Of a DNA stretch of 64,000 bases, positions 51,687 to 60,486 are shown piece by piece. The position numbers were made by a program, and so were the translations under genes. The notes beneath the pieces are model-generated. The model saw only the letters and a program-made list of their open reading frames with translations. It had not been told where the DNA came from and did no database searches. Source of the DNA: Bin52 sp965213935 (lineage in GTDB: Bacteria > Pseudomonadota > Alphaproteobacteria > Thalassobaculales > Thalassobaculaceae); NCBI GenBank assembly GCA_965213935.1, contig CBDCAO010000010.1, positions 1 to 64,000 on the forward strand. The letters run 5' to 3'. Numbering within the stretch: position 1 is the stretch's first letter; each line of letters begins with the position of its first letter.

Positions 51687-52736
51687 ATGAACGACACCGT
51701 TCCCGCATCCGCCGCCGGCGATGAGCGCTGCTTCGACCGTCTCTCGATCGCCGTTCTGATCCCGTGTCTGGACGAGGAGGCCGCCATTGCCCGTGTGGTC
51801 CGGAGTTTCCGAGCGGTGCTGCCGACGGCGCAAATCCATGTCTACGACAACGCCTCGACCGATGACACCATCCGGGCGGCGAAGGAGGCCGGCGCCCTGG
51901 TTCGCTCCGAGCCGGTGCGCGGCAAGGGCAACGTGGTCAGGCGCATGTTCGGCGACATCGACGCCGATCTCTTCGTCCTGGTCGACGGCGACGGCACCTA
52001 TCCGGCCGACCATGCCCCGAGAATGATCGAAGCGCTGATCGCGGGCCGGCTGGACATGGTCAGCGGCGCAAGGATCGCGGACCGGGAGGCCGCCTACCGT
52101 CCGGGGCACCGTTTCGGGAACCGCATGATCACCGGCATGGTGGGCCTGATCTTCGGCCGGCGGTTCTCGGATATCCTGTCGGGCTACCGCGTCATGTCGC
52201 GCCGCTTCGTCAAGTCCTTCCCGGCGCTCTCCAAGGGCTTCGAGATCGAGACCGAGATCACCGTGCACGCGCTCGAGATGCGGCTGCCCTGCACGGAGCT
52301 GGAGATGCCCTATTTCGAGCGGCAAGCCGGGTCGTCGAGCAAGCTCAGGACGGTTCGCGACGGTATCTCCATCGTCAGGACGATCGTCGCCCTGATCAAG
52401 GAGGAGCGTCCGCTCGAGTTCTTTTCCGCCCTGTTCGCGGCTCTCGAACTCGCGGCGGTCGTCCTCGCCTGGCCTCTCCTCGTCGAATACCTGGAGACCG
52501 GGCTGGTGCCGCGCTTGCCGACCGCCGTGCTCTCGACGGGCCTCGCCCTGCTGGGTTTCCTGAGCCTCGCCTGCGGCCTGATCCTCGATACCGTCACGCT
52601 TGGCCGCCGCGAGAGCAGACGGCTTCACTATCTGTCCCTGCCCGGATTGCCCGACCCGGCCGAACCGTGGCCCGCGGATGATCGGGGAAACGACGGGGGT
52701 TCTTCCCGCGGAACTGCGCAGTGCAGCCACCGCTAG
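51687..52736 (+). CDS. Family 2 glycosyltransferase with C-terminal membrane segments
   Basis: 349 residues from the ATG at 51687 (MNDTVPASAAGDERCFDRLS). The GT-A fold is evident: SIAVLIPCLDEEAAIARVVR, HVYDNASTDDTIRAAKEAGA, and the DxD site in LVDGDGTYPADHAPRMIEAL. FSDILSGYRVMSRRFVKSFP is typical of polyprenyl-phosphate sugar transferases. Two C-terminal membrane helices follow (LFAALELAAVVLAWPLLVEY). It would transfer a sugar from a nucleotide donor to a lipid carrier. It overlaps the GT-C-like gene. Confidence 0.88.
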   Translation: MNDTVPASAAGDERCFDRLSIAVLIPCLDEEAAIARVVRSFRAVLPTAQIHVYDNASTDDTIRAAKEAGALVRSEPVRGKGNVVRRMFGDIDADLFVLVDGDGTYPADHAPRMIEALIAGRLDMVSGARIADREAAYRPGHRFGNRMITGMVGLIFGRRFSDILSGYRVMSRRFVKSFPALSKGFEIETEITVHALEMRLPCTELEMPYFERQAGSSSKLRTVRDGISIVRTIVALIKEERPLEFFSALFAALELAAVVLAWPLLVEYLETGLVPRLPTAVLSTGLALLGFLSLACGLILDTVTLGRRESRRLHYLSLPGLPDPAEPWPADDRGNDGGSSRGTAQCSHR

Positions 52737-54577
52737 CGGCCGACATCGCCACGCCCGGTTCGGTGCCCGCGCCGGGAGCGCCGTCGCGCGAGTTCCGCAC
52801 CGCCCTCCACTGCCTTGCGGTCGCGGCTCTGTGCTTCACGCTGCTGTTGTCGGTGGGCCTCGGCCGGAGCGGCGACACCGCATCCCTCCTGCGCGACACC
52901 GACGATTTCATGCGCGTGGTCCAGGTGGTCGACTGGCTCGACGGCCAGGGCTGGAACGACACGGTGCAGCGCCGCCTCAACCCGCCGGAAGGCGTCGACA
53001 TGCACTGGTCGCGCCTCGCCGATCTTCCGCTCGCCGCGGTCATCTCTCTGGTCGAACCGTGGTACGGACGCGCGCGCGGGGTCCATCTGGCGGCGCTGAC
53101 CGTCCCACCCCTCCTCGGCGCGCTGCTCGCCGCGGTGTTTCTCTGGGCCGCCACCCCGCTGCTGCCGGACCGGCGCGCGTCCGTGCCGGTGGCGATGGTC
53201 GCGACCCTGATCGTTCCCCTGCAGTACATGCTGCCCGGACGGGTGGACCATCACGGCCTGCAACTGGTGCTGACGGCGCTCGCCACCGGACTGCTGCTTC
53301 GCTCGCTGCATTCCGCGAAACCCGGCTCCGCCCTGGGACTCGGCCTCACGGGAGGGGTCTCGCTTGCGATCGGCCTGGAAACCCTTCCCTTCATCGGCGC
53401 CGCCACCGTCATCCTGAGCCTCGCCTGGGTGTCGCGCCGCACAACGGCATTGGCCCTGGCCGCCTTTGGCGCGGCGTTGACAGCGTCCTCCGTCGCGCTT
53501 CTCCTCCTGACCCTGCCGCCCACGGCGTGGACGACAGCCGCATGCGACCGGATGTCGCTCGTGCATGTCGCGCTGAACGCGATTGTGCTGGGTACGGGGG
53601 GCGCTGCGCTCGCATTCGATCGCCTGAGGCCCGGCGCGTCATGGCCCTGGCGGCTCTGCTTGGCGGGGAGCGCGGGCATCGCCGGTCTTGCCCTGGTCAC
53701 GGCCGCCTTTCCGCAATGTGTCGGCGGTCCCTATTCCGGCATCGCCGACGACATAAGATACTGGCTCGTCCGGGTGAACGAAGCCCAGTCGCTTGTCGAT
53801 CTCTTTCATCGGAAGCCGGGCGTCGCCGTGTCCGCCGTCATCCTGCCGTTAACCGCGCTGGCTGCTCTCGGCTGGCAGTGGGTGCGAGCCTCCGACCGGT
53901 CGGACCCACTCCGGCTCGCCCTCGCGGTGCTGGTGTTGTCCGGCCTCGCCGTGACCGCCTGGCAGGTCCGGGGAATGGGCTATGCGGGGCTTGCCGCGGG
54001 CTTCTCCCTGATCCCGCTCGCCGCCGCGGCGGGCGAACGGGCGCGGCGTTCGCGTTGGATAGCGGCGAGGCTGGGGCTGCGGGTCTGCGTACCGCTGATG
54101 TGCGCGGCCGCCGTGCTCGCGCCGCTCCAGCTGCATCCCGGGCCGGCTTCTCGGGCGGGTGGATGGAAGACCGGTTGCAACGTCGCCGCCGTGCTCGATG
54201 CCCACACCGATCCGACCGGTCTCGGCGCCGCGCCGCGCACCATTGCCGCCCCCATCGATGCCGGACCGGCGATACTCCACCTCACCAGCCACCGGGTTCT
54301 CGCCGGTCCCTATCACCGCAATGTCCGTGGGCTTGCGGACAACCGCCGCATCTTCGCCGGCACCGAAAAGGAATCGCGTGCCACCGTCGACGCGCGCGGC
54401 GTCGACGCGATCCTCTTCTGCAAGAAATTCGCAGGTCTGTCGAACTATGCCGACCGACCGGCCTTCCTCGACGACCTTCTCGCTTCGAAGCGCCCGCCCG
54501 GCTGGCTTCTCCCCGTCGCAAGCGGCGAGGGCATCGCCCTTTACAGGGTCGATCGGGGTACGGCCGTGGCGCCATGA
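52721..54577 (+). CDS. GT-C-like polytopic membrane glycosyltransferase or oligosaccharyltransferase relative
   Basis: 618 residues with 10 or more membrane segments. The first periplasmic loop contains DTDDFMRVVQVVDWLDGQGW, an acidic cluster typical of GT-C enzymes, followed by HWSRLADLPLAAVISLVEPW and GRVDHHGLQLVLTALATGLL, reminiscent of STT3/PMT-type proteins. The soluble C-terminus (about 490-618) is probably periplasmic. Such enzymes move lipid-linked sugars onto protein or lipid acceptors. It overlaps GT2 upstream and GtrA downstream (ATGA), forming a coupled cassette. The acceptor is unknown. Confidence 0.75.
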   Translation: MQPPLAADIATPGSVPAPGAPSREFRTALHCLAVAALCFTLLLSVGLGRSGDTASLLRDTDDFMRVVQVVDWLDGQGWNDTVQRRLNPPEGVDMHWSRLADLPLAAVISLVEPWYGRARGVHLAALTVPPLLGALLAAVFLWAATPLLPDRRASVPVAMVATLIVPLQYMLPGRVDHHGLQLVLTALATGLLLRSLHSAKPGSALGLGLTGGVSLAIGLETLPFIGAATVILSLAWVSRRTTALALAAFGAALTASSVALLLLTLPPTAWTTAACDRMSLVHVALNAIVLGTGGAALAFDRLRPGASWPWRLCLAGSAGIAGLALVTAAFPQCVGGPYSGIADDIRYWLVRVNEAQSLVDLFHRKPGVAVSAVILPLTALAALGWQWVRASDRSDPLRLALAVLVLSGLAVTAWQVRGMGYAGLAAGFSLIPLAAAAGERARRSRWIAARLGLRVCVPLMCAAAVLAPLQLHPGPASRAGGWKTGCNVAAVLDAHTDPTGLGAAPRTIAAPIDAGPAILHLTSHRVLAGPYHRNVRGLADNRRIFAGTEKESRATVDARGVDAILFCKKFAGLSNYADRPAFLDDLLASKRPPGWLLPVASGEGIALYRVDRGTAVAP

Positions 54578-54990
54578 TACGGGCAGGGCATCACAAGACC
54601 GTGCGGGAGGCCGCCGGCTTCCTCGCGGCCGGCATCGCCGCCACGCTCACCCACCTGTGCGTCGGGCTTGCGCTCCATTACGCGCTCGATCCCGGGCTCA
54701 GCGCGCTCGCGGCCAACCTCGTCGCGTTCTGCGTCGCCTATCTGGTCTCCTATTTCGGGAACGCCACGCTGGCGTTTCCCGATACCAGGATCGGCCCGGC
54801 GAGCTTCTTCCGTTTCCTCGCCGTATCGCTCGCCTCGCTTGGACTGAACCAGACGCTCGTGTTCGCTCTCGTGGACCTCGCCGGCCGACCCTACTGGCTG
54901 GCGCTCCCCTGCGTCCTGATCACGGTCCCGCCAGTGACGTTCCTCGCCATGAAGTACTGGGGCGTTCGTGTCGAGGGTTCATGCCAATGA
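54574..54990 (+). CDS. GtrA-family membrane protein (lipid-linked sugar flippase)
   Basis: 138 residues with four membrane segments and the family wording GIAATLTHLCVGLALHYAL, LVAFCVAYLVSYFGNATLAF, FFRFLAVSLASLGLNQTLVF. GtrA proteins are thought to flip polyprenyl-phosphate-linked sugars made by an adjacent GT2. Together with the preceding two genes it forms the usual three-part system (transferase, flippase, periplasmic transferase). Start overlaps the previous stop. Confidence 0.9.
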   Translation: MIRAGHHKTVREAAGFLAAGIAATLTHLCVGLALHYALDPGLSALAANLVAFCVAYLVSYFGNATLAFPDTRIGPASFFRFLAVSLASLGLNQTLVFALVDLAGRPYWLALPCVLITVPPVTFLAMKYWGVRVEGSCQ

Positions 54991-55325
54991 ATCGTGGGCA
55001 ATCGGACACCGCGGCCGACGTCGCGGCAATGGACGGGGAAACGGATGCCGCACATGCTGACCGACATCCGGCACCGCAATATCGAGTCTCGGACGATGTG
55101 CAAGCCGCTCTGGCAATCCGACATGAGGGCCTGACCCGACGACTCCAGTTGGTTCGTCGGGCCCTGAAAGCGATGCACCGTCTTCAGGTGCCAGCAAACG
55201 TTTACAAGTTCGCGGAACGTGCCGTCAGTCGTCCGGACCGCAGTTCGAGCACGTTCTTGATTCCGCCACTCAGGGTCTTCTGCCAATCCACGATCTCGAT
55301 GCCATACTGTGGCTTCAGGGATTAA
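54987..55325 (+). CDS. Hypothetical protein overlapping gtrA
   Basis: 112 codons from an ATG overlapping the gtrA stop (ATGA): MNRGQSDTAADVAAMDGETD. The middle is helical (LTRRLQLVRRALKAMHRLQV), with no membrane segment and no known family. The C-terminus (STFLIPPLRVFCQSTISMPY) looks like non-coding readthrough, so the gene may be truncated or spurious. Coupling to gtrA is its only support. Confidence 0.3.
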   Translation: MNRGQSDTAADVAAMDGETDAAHADRHPAPQYRVSDDVQAALAIRHEGLTRRLQLVRRALKAMHRLQVPANVYKFAERAVSRPDRSSSTFLIPPLRVFCQSTISMPYCGFRD

Positions 55326-55429
55326 TGGTGGTGGATTCCGCGTTGCGCTCAGTCCAAGATCGACTGGTCAGCGAAGGCTGCCGAAGGTCGAGAGGCGGGC
55401 GGTAGCGCCACATGACGGAGGAACTTCGA

Positions 55430-55714
55430 ATGACCGATCCGGAAAACCCGATACTGACTCGCCTCGGGAGCGCTCCCGAGGATATCGCGAGGGGCCTGCG
55501 GGAGTTTTCGAAGTCCGCGGAAATGCTCTCCAATGATCGACCTCGTCTCATCGATGAGCACTCATTGCAGTGGATTGGGGTGTATCGAGGCGAAGTATCG
55601 GCGAAAGCCGAGGATCTGCCATCGCTCATGGAGGACTTGGAGAGGCGAGGAATTCCGCTCGGCGACACGATCGTTCGCTTCATCGAGAAAAACCAGCGGA
55701 CGTTGATCCTCTAG
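55430..55714 (+). CDS. Small protein paired with an aspartic protease gene, DUF5678-like
   Basis: 94 residues from the ATG at 55430, with GGAGG 8 bases upstream; an ATG at 55412 is in frame. The C-terminal half, HSLQWIGVYRGEVSAKAEDL and PLGDTIVRFIEKNQRTLIL, resembles the DUF5678 pattern of a tryptophan strand followed by a helix and a final hydrophobic strand. The N-terminus is helical. The next gene, a split retropepsin-like protease, begins 2 bases after its stop. Small proteins of this type are often next to such proteases; the function is unknown. Confidence 0.6.
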   Translation: MTDPENPILTRLGSAPEDIARGLREFSKSAEMLSNDRPRLIDEHSLQWIGVYRGEVSAKAEDLPSLMEDLERRGIPLGDTIVRFIEKNQRTLIL

Positions 55715-55715
55715 C

Positions 55716-56509
55716 ATGCTGCGAGGAAGGTTCGGCGATACCTCCGGTCGGCCGTACATGGAGGGACATGTCCTGCTCCCACGTCTGGGTTGGAGCGGGA
55801 ATGTGTCGTTCATATTCGATACCGGAGCGGATAATTCCCTGCTGATGCCTCTCGATGCGCAGCGGATGGGAATCGACTAGGGTGTAGTTCTCGTATGTCA
55901 ATTGTCAGTGGTTGATTTGACGTGATGTCGTGGTGGCGAGGGACCTCTGAGATGGTGCTTTCGTGACAATCGCGCGTTCCGGGGCAGGATTTTGTCACGA
56001 CGGCGGTGAACGGCGGGGATGTGGGGACACTCCTCACCGCGCGATGCGGTAGGATGCAGGTTGACGAAGCTGCAAACCCGGACGCTTCGAGAGCGCATGG
56101 AAGGCCATGATCGCCGCGGACGCCGCTCCGGCCAACGACAATATCAGCCTGAATCACGACCGGGCGCTCGCTGCATGAACAAAACCGTGGGTACTGCAAC
56201 TACAACTGCCATACGAGTTTCGCACCCATCGACTACAGGCTGTTCGAGCAAGAAATATCGACGCTGGGAATCGGCGGGACTTCGGAGAATTTCGTAGAGT
56301 CGGCGTATCTGGTCTTCGTCGGTGATGAGGCGCTGTACGGGTATGAAATCGAGCTGCATATCTGTAAGCCGGCGGAAGAACTGATGACCGTGCCTTCGTT
56401 GCTGGGACGGGACATAATTGATCAGTGGCGCGTCACCTACGACAGGTCGGCATCGGAACTTCTGGCGGAGGTGGTCTCGTGGGATGCCTGGGACATGCTT
56501 GAGGATTGA
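55716..56509 (+). pseudogene. Retropepsin-like aspartic protease, split by a MITE-like insertion
   Basis: From ATG 55716 the frame reads GRPYMEGHVLLPRLGWSGNV, then FIFDTGADNSLLMPLDAQRM with the catalytic DTGA motif, and stops at TAG within the insertion boundary. After 56227 the same protein continues IDYRLFEQEISTLGIGGTSE, PSLLGRDIIDQWRVTYDRS and ends at TGA 56507-56509. Deleting the element plus one 8-base target copy restores one continuous frame of about 145 residues. LLGRDIID is the usual second conserved motif of retropepsins. The truncated product keeps the catalytic Asp but lacks the flap and dimer regions, so it is probably inactive. Confidence 0.88.
55880..56227 (+). mobile_element. 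348-bp MITE-like element with 8-bp target duplication
   Basis: Flanked by the direct repeat ATCGACTA at 55872-55879 and 56228-56235. The ends are imperfect inverted repeats: left GGGTGTAGTTCTCGTATG, right (reverse complement) GGGTGCGAAACTCGTATG, with further matching into CAATTGT and CAGTTGT. It has no transposase, so it must be moved in trans. Its right 150 bases recur at 11084-11233. The family is not assigned; an 8-base duplication is compatible with several. Confidence 0.88.
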
Positions 56510-56697
56510 CAGGAATTGGTTTCCGGAAGGAACGGAGAAGTCAGTTCGTCTTTCCGTTATCCCCGTGGCGCGGCGGGCCCATGCCAGTTTGCAAGCGCAA
56601 CTGAGGAGCGCGGCTGAGGTGGCCTCGCACAGTCGGACAGGCTGGTACAAATTGTAGATCTGGACAAAGCTCGGTTCGGCGAGCCGTGTCGCTCTTC

Positions 56698-56840
56698 TAC
56701 AGAATGTCGGCCGCAATGCTCTGAGCGATTCGCTCCGCCGCTTCGTGGATAGAGTCCTGCGCCAGGTGGGCGTAGCGTGCCGTCCTCTGCACCTGCGTGT
56801 GACCGAGCAGCTTGCCGATCACCTGCAAGGTTCGGTCCGG
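56698..56840 (-). pseudogene. Tyrosine recombinase (integrase) C-terminal remnant
   Basis: Minus-strand translation gives LQVIGKLLGHTQVQRTARYA then HLAQDSIHEAAERIAQSIA, ending at TAG 56698-56700. GKLLGHTQ and TARYAH contain the conserved histidine region and the catalytic tyrosine of phage-type integrases. The rest of the enzyme is missing: upstream sequence becomes an unrelated plus-strand fragment near 56845. It marks an old integration event. Confidence 0.8.
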
Positions 56841-56845
56841 AACGC

Positions 56846-57106
56846 GCAAGACGAGGATCTCGCAGGCCGATCTTGACGAGGCGCTGAAGATCCATCGCGC
56901 CCGTCATGGAAGCGGAGGGCCCGGGGAGAATCTGGAACTGGCGATGCGCCGATGGATCAGGTCCAAGCGCCCGGGGACGGACCTGGACAAGCTGATCGAA
57001 TTGCGGATCGCCCTGGAAGCCCTCTACGAAATTGGCGGAGCAAATGAGAAGGCGTTTCGCATCGCGACCTACGGGGCGTGGCATCTGGGGAAAGATTTCG
57101 AGCAGC
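56846..57106 (+). pseudogene. Fragment of an ApeA-type HEPN protein
   Basis: A plus-strand frame contains ISQADLDEALKIHRARHGSG, LELAMRRWIRSKRPGTDLDK and LIELRIALEALYEIGGANEK, then FRIATYGAWHLG. The ELRIALEALY wording matches the Apea_HEPN domain of abortive-infection proteins. Neither its start nor its end is present: it begins at the integrase remnant and ends at the ISKra4 remnant. It is a leftover of a defence gene. Confidence 0.6.
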
Positions 57107-57600
57107 GCCACCATGACGCCGTCGAGCGAGACCGACGCGCTGACCGCCCCGGGCGGGATGTCCTGGGTCTTGCGGATGCTCTCCAGGGCCTCCGGGCCGA
57201 GACTTTCCCAGCGCTCCTGCATGGTCACGGTGAGCCGCTGCAAGGTGCTCACCGACGGCGTCATGCCGCCCACCTTCTCGAAAAACTCCTCCGCTTCCCG
57301 TGCCGTGCAGTGGCCCATCATCATCAGCCCAGGTTGGGCCGCCGTCCGTGTCAGGGAGTCGTTCACAAGGCCCAGGCTCTCGTCCACCGGCACCAGCGAC
57401 GTGCCGGAAGCGCCGGTGCGGTAGCGCGCACGCCGGTCGGTCACCGGACCGGACCCAGCGAGGACATGATCGTCTTCGGCGTCGGCGCCACACGGAACCA
57501 GCTCCGTGGCGGAAAGGCGCAGTTGCTTCGTCAGGGACCGGGACCCCGAGGCCAGATCGAGGCGGCTGCGAAGCGCCGTCTTCCACGTCCATGCAAGGCG
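57107..57600 (-). pseudogene. ISKra4-family transposase N-terminal or central fragment
   Basis: Minus-strand reading gives SGPVTDRRARYRTGASGTSL, VPVDESLGLVNDSLTRTAAQ, GGMTPSVSTLQRLTVTMQER and VSASVSLDGVMVAL, the conserved central part of ISKra4-type transposases including the first catalytic aspartate (SLDGVMV). It is cut at both sides: the left by the HEPN fragment, the right near 57600 next to the secretin gene. No complete element remains. Confidence 0.72.
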
Positions 57601-57603
57601 GCA

Positions 57604-59847
57604 TCAGTAGTGATAGCCACTTACCCTCGGGGGCAATGGTGCTCCGGCATCCCCGGGCGGTGGGCCGGCGGTAACCAGCCGGGCGGTGACGATCACGATC
57701 AGTTCGAGCTCTTCCGAGCGGACCGAACGATGCCTGAACAAGGCCCCCAGTACCGAGATGTCCTTGAGCCCGGGCAGTCCGGCCTCCCGCGTGTTCGATG
57801 CGTTGCGGAAAAGCCCGGCGATGACGATCGACTCCCCGTCCCCGACCTCGACGGTGGTCTCCGCCCGGCGCACGTTGATCACCGGAACGCTGACCCCGCC
57901 CGCCACCTGAACCGACTGGTTCAGGGAAGGCTCTGACACTTCCGGCCTGACCTTCAACACGATCCGCCCGGTGTCGATCACCGTCGGCACGAAATCGAGC
58001 AGGATGCCGTATTTCTTGTATTCGAAGACGATCACCCCGTCGTCGAACCCGGTCGGCAATGGGTACTCGCCACCCGAGAAGAAGGACGCCGCCTCGCCCG
58101 ATACCGCCGTGACGTTCGGCCGGGCCAGTACATTGGCGAGGCCCGCCTTGGCCAGCGCATCGACCATGCCGGCTATTCGCGTGTTCTCCGTTGTACTGTT
58201 GAAGACAATGCCGGGCGAGGTCTCTCCGTCGATGGTACTCCGCAGCCAGGGGTCGGTAGGCGCGCCGGTGGGCAGGAAGCGTCCGATCCGGAAGCCCAGA
58301 AACCCGTCCCCCTGGACACGGAACGCATCCCAGTTGATCCCGAGGTCCTCGGTGACGGAGCGTTGCACCTCGGCGATCTGGACTTCCAGGTTGACCTGCT
58401 GCGCGCCGGTGACCTGCAATTCGTTTTCGATCGGCGTATCCGTGGGAAGCGCACCCGCGACCAGCCTGAGGGCGCGCTCCGAGAGCGCTGCGGATGCGAC
58501 CTCGCCGATGAGCGCAATGCCGCGTGCAGCGCGCCTGACCCGGACCCCTTGCAACTGCGGTTCCTTCTCCAGGATTTGCCGGATCGGCTCGGTGTCGTGA
58601 ACGACCGAAACGGTCCAGCTCCGTACCTTCCCCTCATCTCCGAGCACCGCGACCGAGGTCCGCCCGACCGCCTTGCCGATGATGTAGATCGCATCCGGCG
58701 ACAGGAGCTGCACGTCGGCGATCCCGGGGGACGCAACCAGAACCGATGTCGCCTCGCCGGGCACGTGAAGTCGCCGGCTCTGCCCAAGGAGGAGTTTCAC
58801 TGTCGGCCCGCTGCCCGGAATCTTGTTGGCGGATCTTGCTGGTTCGGCCGTGGACGGAGGAAGTTTCGACCCCGGGTCGGACTCCGCCGCGGTGTACAAG
58901 GCGATCGGTATCGCTGCGCGAGGGGACATCGTCCCGCCAAGCCGCAGTAGCGGGATTGGAGCCGAGGGCGGACGGAACCGTTCGCCGCCGGTCGTTTCGA
59001 CGCTCGACGGCGACGAACGCATGATGTGCCTGAAGCCGGCTATGCTGATGCCCTGCGATACGGGGTTTCGCTCCAACCGTTGCGCATCCTCGATCAGACG
59101 GGAGAGCGTAACCCCGTCGCCATCGAGCCAGTAGGATGGGTCGTGCCGGGCGTACGCTCCGGCGGCGCTCTCCAGCTTCCCGGCCGTCAGCAGCATGCGC
59201 ACGAAATTTGCGGCTATCCGGGGGTGCGGGGACGAAAGGCGGAGCGCTTCGCGGTATTTCTCCTCCGCCGCCTCGTGGTCGCCATCGAGGGCGGCGGCAA
59301 CGGCCTCGCCGTTGGCCGCCCATGTCGCGACGGGCAAGCCCCGCCCGGCTTCGCGCGCATCGCGGAAATGCCTACGCGCCGCATCCGTTTGTCCCAGGGC
59401 AAGGGACGCCCGGCCTCCGCCGAGGAGCGCCTCCGCCTCGATCGCGCGGGCATCCTCCCCCGCGCGTTCCGCCGCGCTCAGGAAGAAGCGCTTCGCTGCG
59501 GCGAAGTCCCTCGCCTCGAACGAAATATGACCGAGACCCAGGAAAGGTTCCGGTGCGTCCCGGAACCGCTCCGAGAGCGTCCGGTAGAGCCTCTGCGCCA
59601 CGGCCGGCTGACCCGCGGCAAGCGCTGCCTCGGCGACGGCAAGATTGTTCCGAAGAAGGTCCCCGCCGCGGCTGGCATCGTTGGTCGGCTGCCAGTGGGC
59701 GCAGGCGCCGAGCGAAATGACGGCAGCCGCCAGTAGGGCGGTTCGCAAACGCCCCTTGAGCGCTCCCGTCGTTCTTGCGGGCAACGCCGGCGTCCGCGTA
59801 ACCCTATCATCGGCTGAAGGGCGGACGATCATGCTCCCCGTCATCAA
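57604..59847 (-). CDS. TadD-like TPR lipoprotein fused to CpaC/RcpA secretin
   Basis: 747 residues in a single uninterrupted frame. The N-terminus has a lipoprotein signal (TALLAAAVISLGACAHW, lipidated Cys near 49), then TPR-type repeats (about 60-265: AQRLYRTLSERFRDAPEPFL, EEKYREALRLSSPHPRIAAN), as in TadD. A Pro/Ser-rich linker leads to the CpaC N-domain (LLLGQSRRLHVPGEATSVLV, IADVQLLSPDAIYIIGKAVG), a BON-like part, and the secretin core (about 510-720: GLANVLARPNVTAVSGEAAS, DGESIVIAGLFRNASNTREA). CpaC forms the outer-membrane pore and TadD is its usual pilotin-like partner; here both are one protein. The true start may be a few codons downstream. Confidence 0.88.
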   Translation of the reverse strand: MMTGSMIVRPSADDRVTRTPALPARTTGALKGRLRTALLAAAVISLGACAHWQPTNDASRGGDLLRNNLAVAEAALAAGQPAVAQRLYRTLSERFRDAPEPFLGLGHISFEARDFAAAKRFFLSAAERAGEDARAIEAEALLGGGRASLALGQTDAARRHFRDAREAGRGLPVATWAANGEAVAAALDGDHEAAEEKYREALRLSSPHPRIAANFVRMLLTAGKLESAAGAYARHDPSYWLDGDGVTLSRLIEDAQRLERNPVSQGISIAGFRHIMRSSPSSVETTGGERFRPPSAPIPLLRLGGTMSPRAAIPIALYTAAESDPGSKLPPSTAEPARSANKIPGSGPTVKLLLGQSRRLHVPGEATSVLVASPGIADVQLLSPDAIYIIGKAVGRTSVAVLGDEGKVRSWTVSVVHDTEPIRQILEKEPQLQGVRVRRAARGIALIGEVASAALSERALRLVAGALPTDTPIENELQVTGAQQVNLEVQIAEVQRSVTEDLGINWDAFRVQGDGFLGFRIGRFLPTGAPTDPWLRSTIDGETSPGIVFNSTTENTRIAGMVDALAKAGLANVLARPNVTAVSGEAASFFSGGEYPLPTGFDDGVIVFEYKKYGILLDFVPTVIDTGRIVLKVRPEVSEPSLNQSVQVAGGVSVPVINVRRAETTVEVGDGESIVIAGLFRNASNTREAGLPGLKDISVLGALFRHRSVRSEELELIVIVTARLVTAGPPPGDAGAPLPPRVSGYHY

Positions 59848-60486
59848 GTCGTGAAATCAATCGTTTAACGGACAATTCTTATACAAGCCTTTAAGAGACA
59901 GGACAAAATGGACCCAAGCGGCTGAACAATGGACACATGAATTTCGCCCTATTCCCAAGGGTTTGGGTGCCTGAAGATACCGCTCCCGGTCGCTCCGTCC
60001 TTGGCGCGGGCAGACTTGCGAATCGATTGTCGCGTCCGGGTGAGGATGGATCGCGTAACCCGCACCCGGCCGACCATGAGCGGTGGCCCCACCTCAGGCG
60101 GCCTCCGCACAGTAAGTTACTGAATTGCCGGCGTATCGACCCCGGCGCTCCGGGCCGCGGCAGCGAGTGCGCGGTCCAGCGTGGTCACAGGCACATTCAA
60201 CGGGACTCCTCCTGCCGCCAGGCCATCTCCGGCCCGGCCGCAACCGTCCCGAATCTCCTCTCTCCACTCTCCGGAGAACTCCCGCAACCCGTCTTGGCGA
60301 AAATACCGGAAACCGGTATGAACGGAACATCGGACACGATGACAATCGGTCGGTGTCGCGGTCGAAAGTCTGTTCCGGCAGCGGTGGGCATGATCCGCCG
60401 GAGATTCCGGTCGCTGCCGAGAGCGGTTGTTGCGATCGGGTTCCATGCCGGCGAGTATTGGACTCGCGTCACTTCGGGAGAAGACG
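59848..60486. other. Divergent intergenic region with a possible VapC tail
   Basis: About 640 bases between the secretin gene and a small lipoprotein gene. AT-richer sequence at 59865-59940 may hold the secretin promoter. Within 60117-60210 the minus strand reads LNVPVTTLDRALAAAARSAG and VDTPAIQ before a stop, which resembles the last helix of a PIN-domain toxin, but no complete gene is present. Long plus-strand frames here have no family character. Confidence 0.35.
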
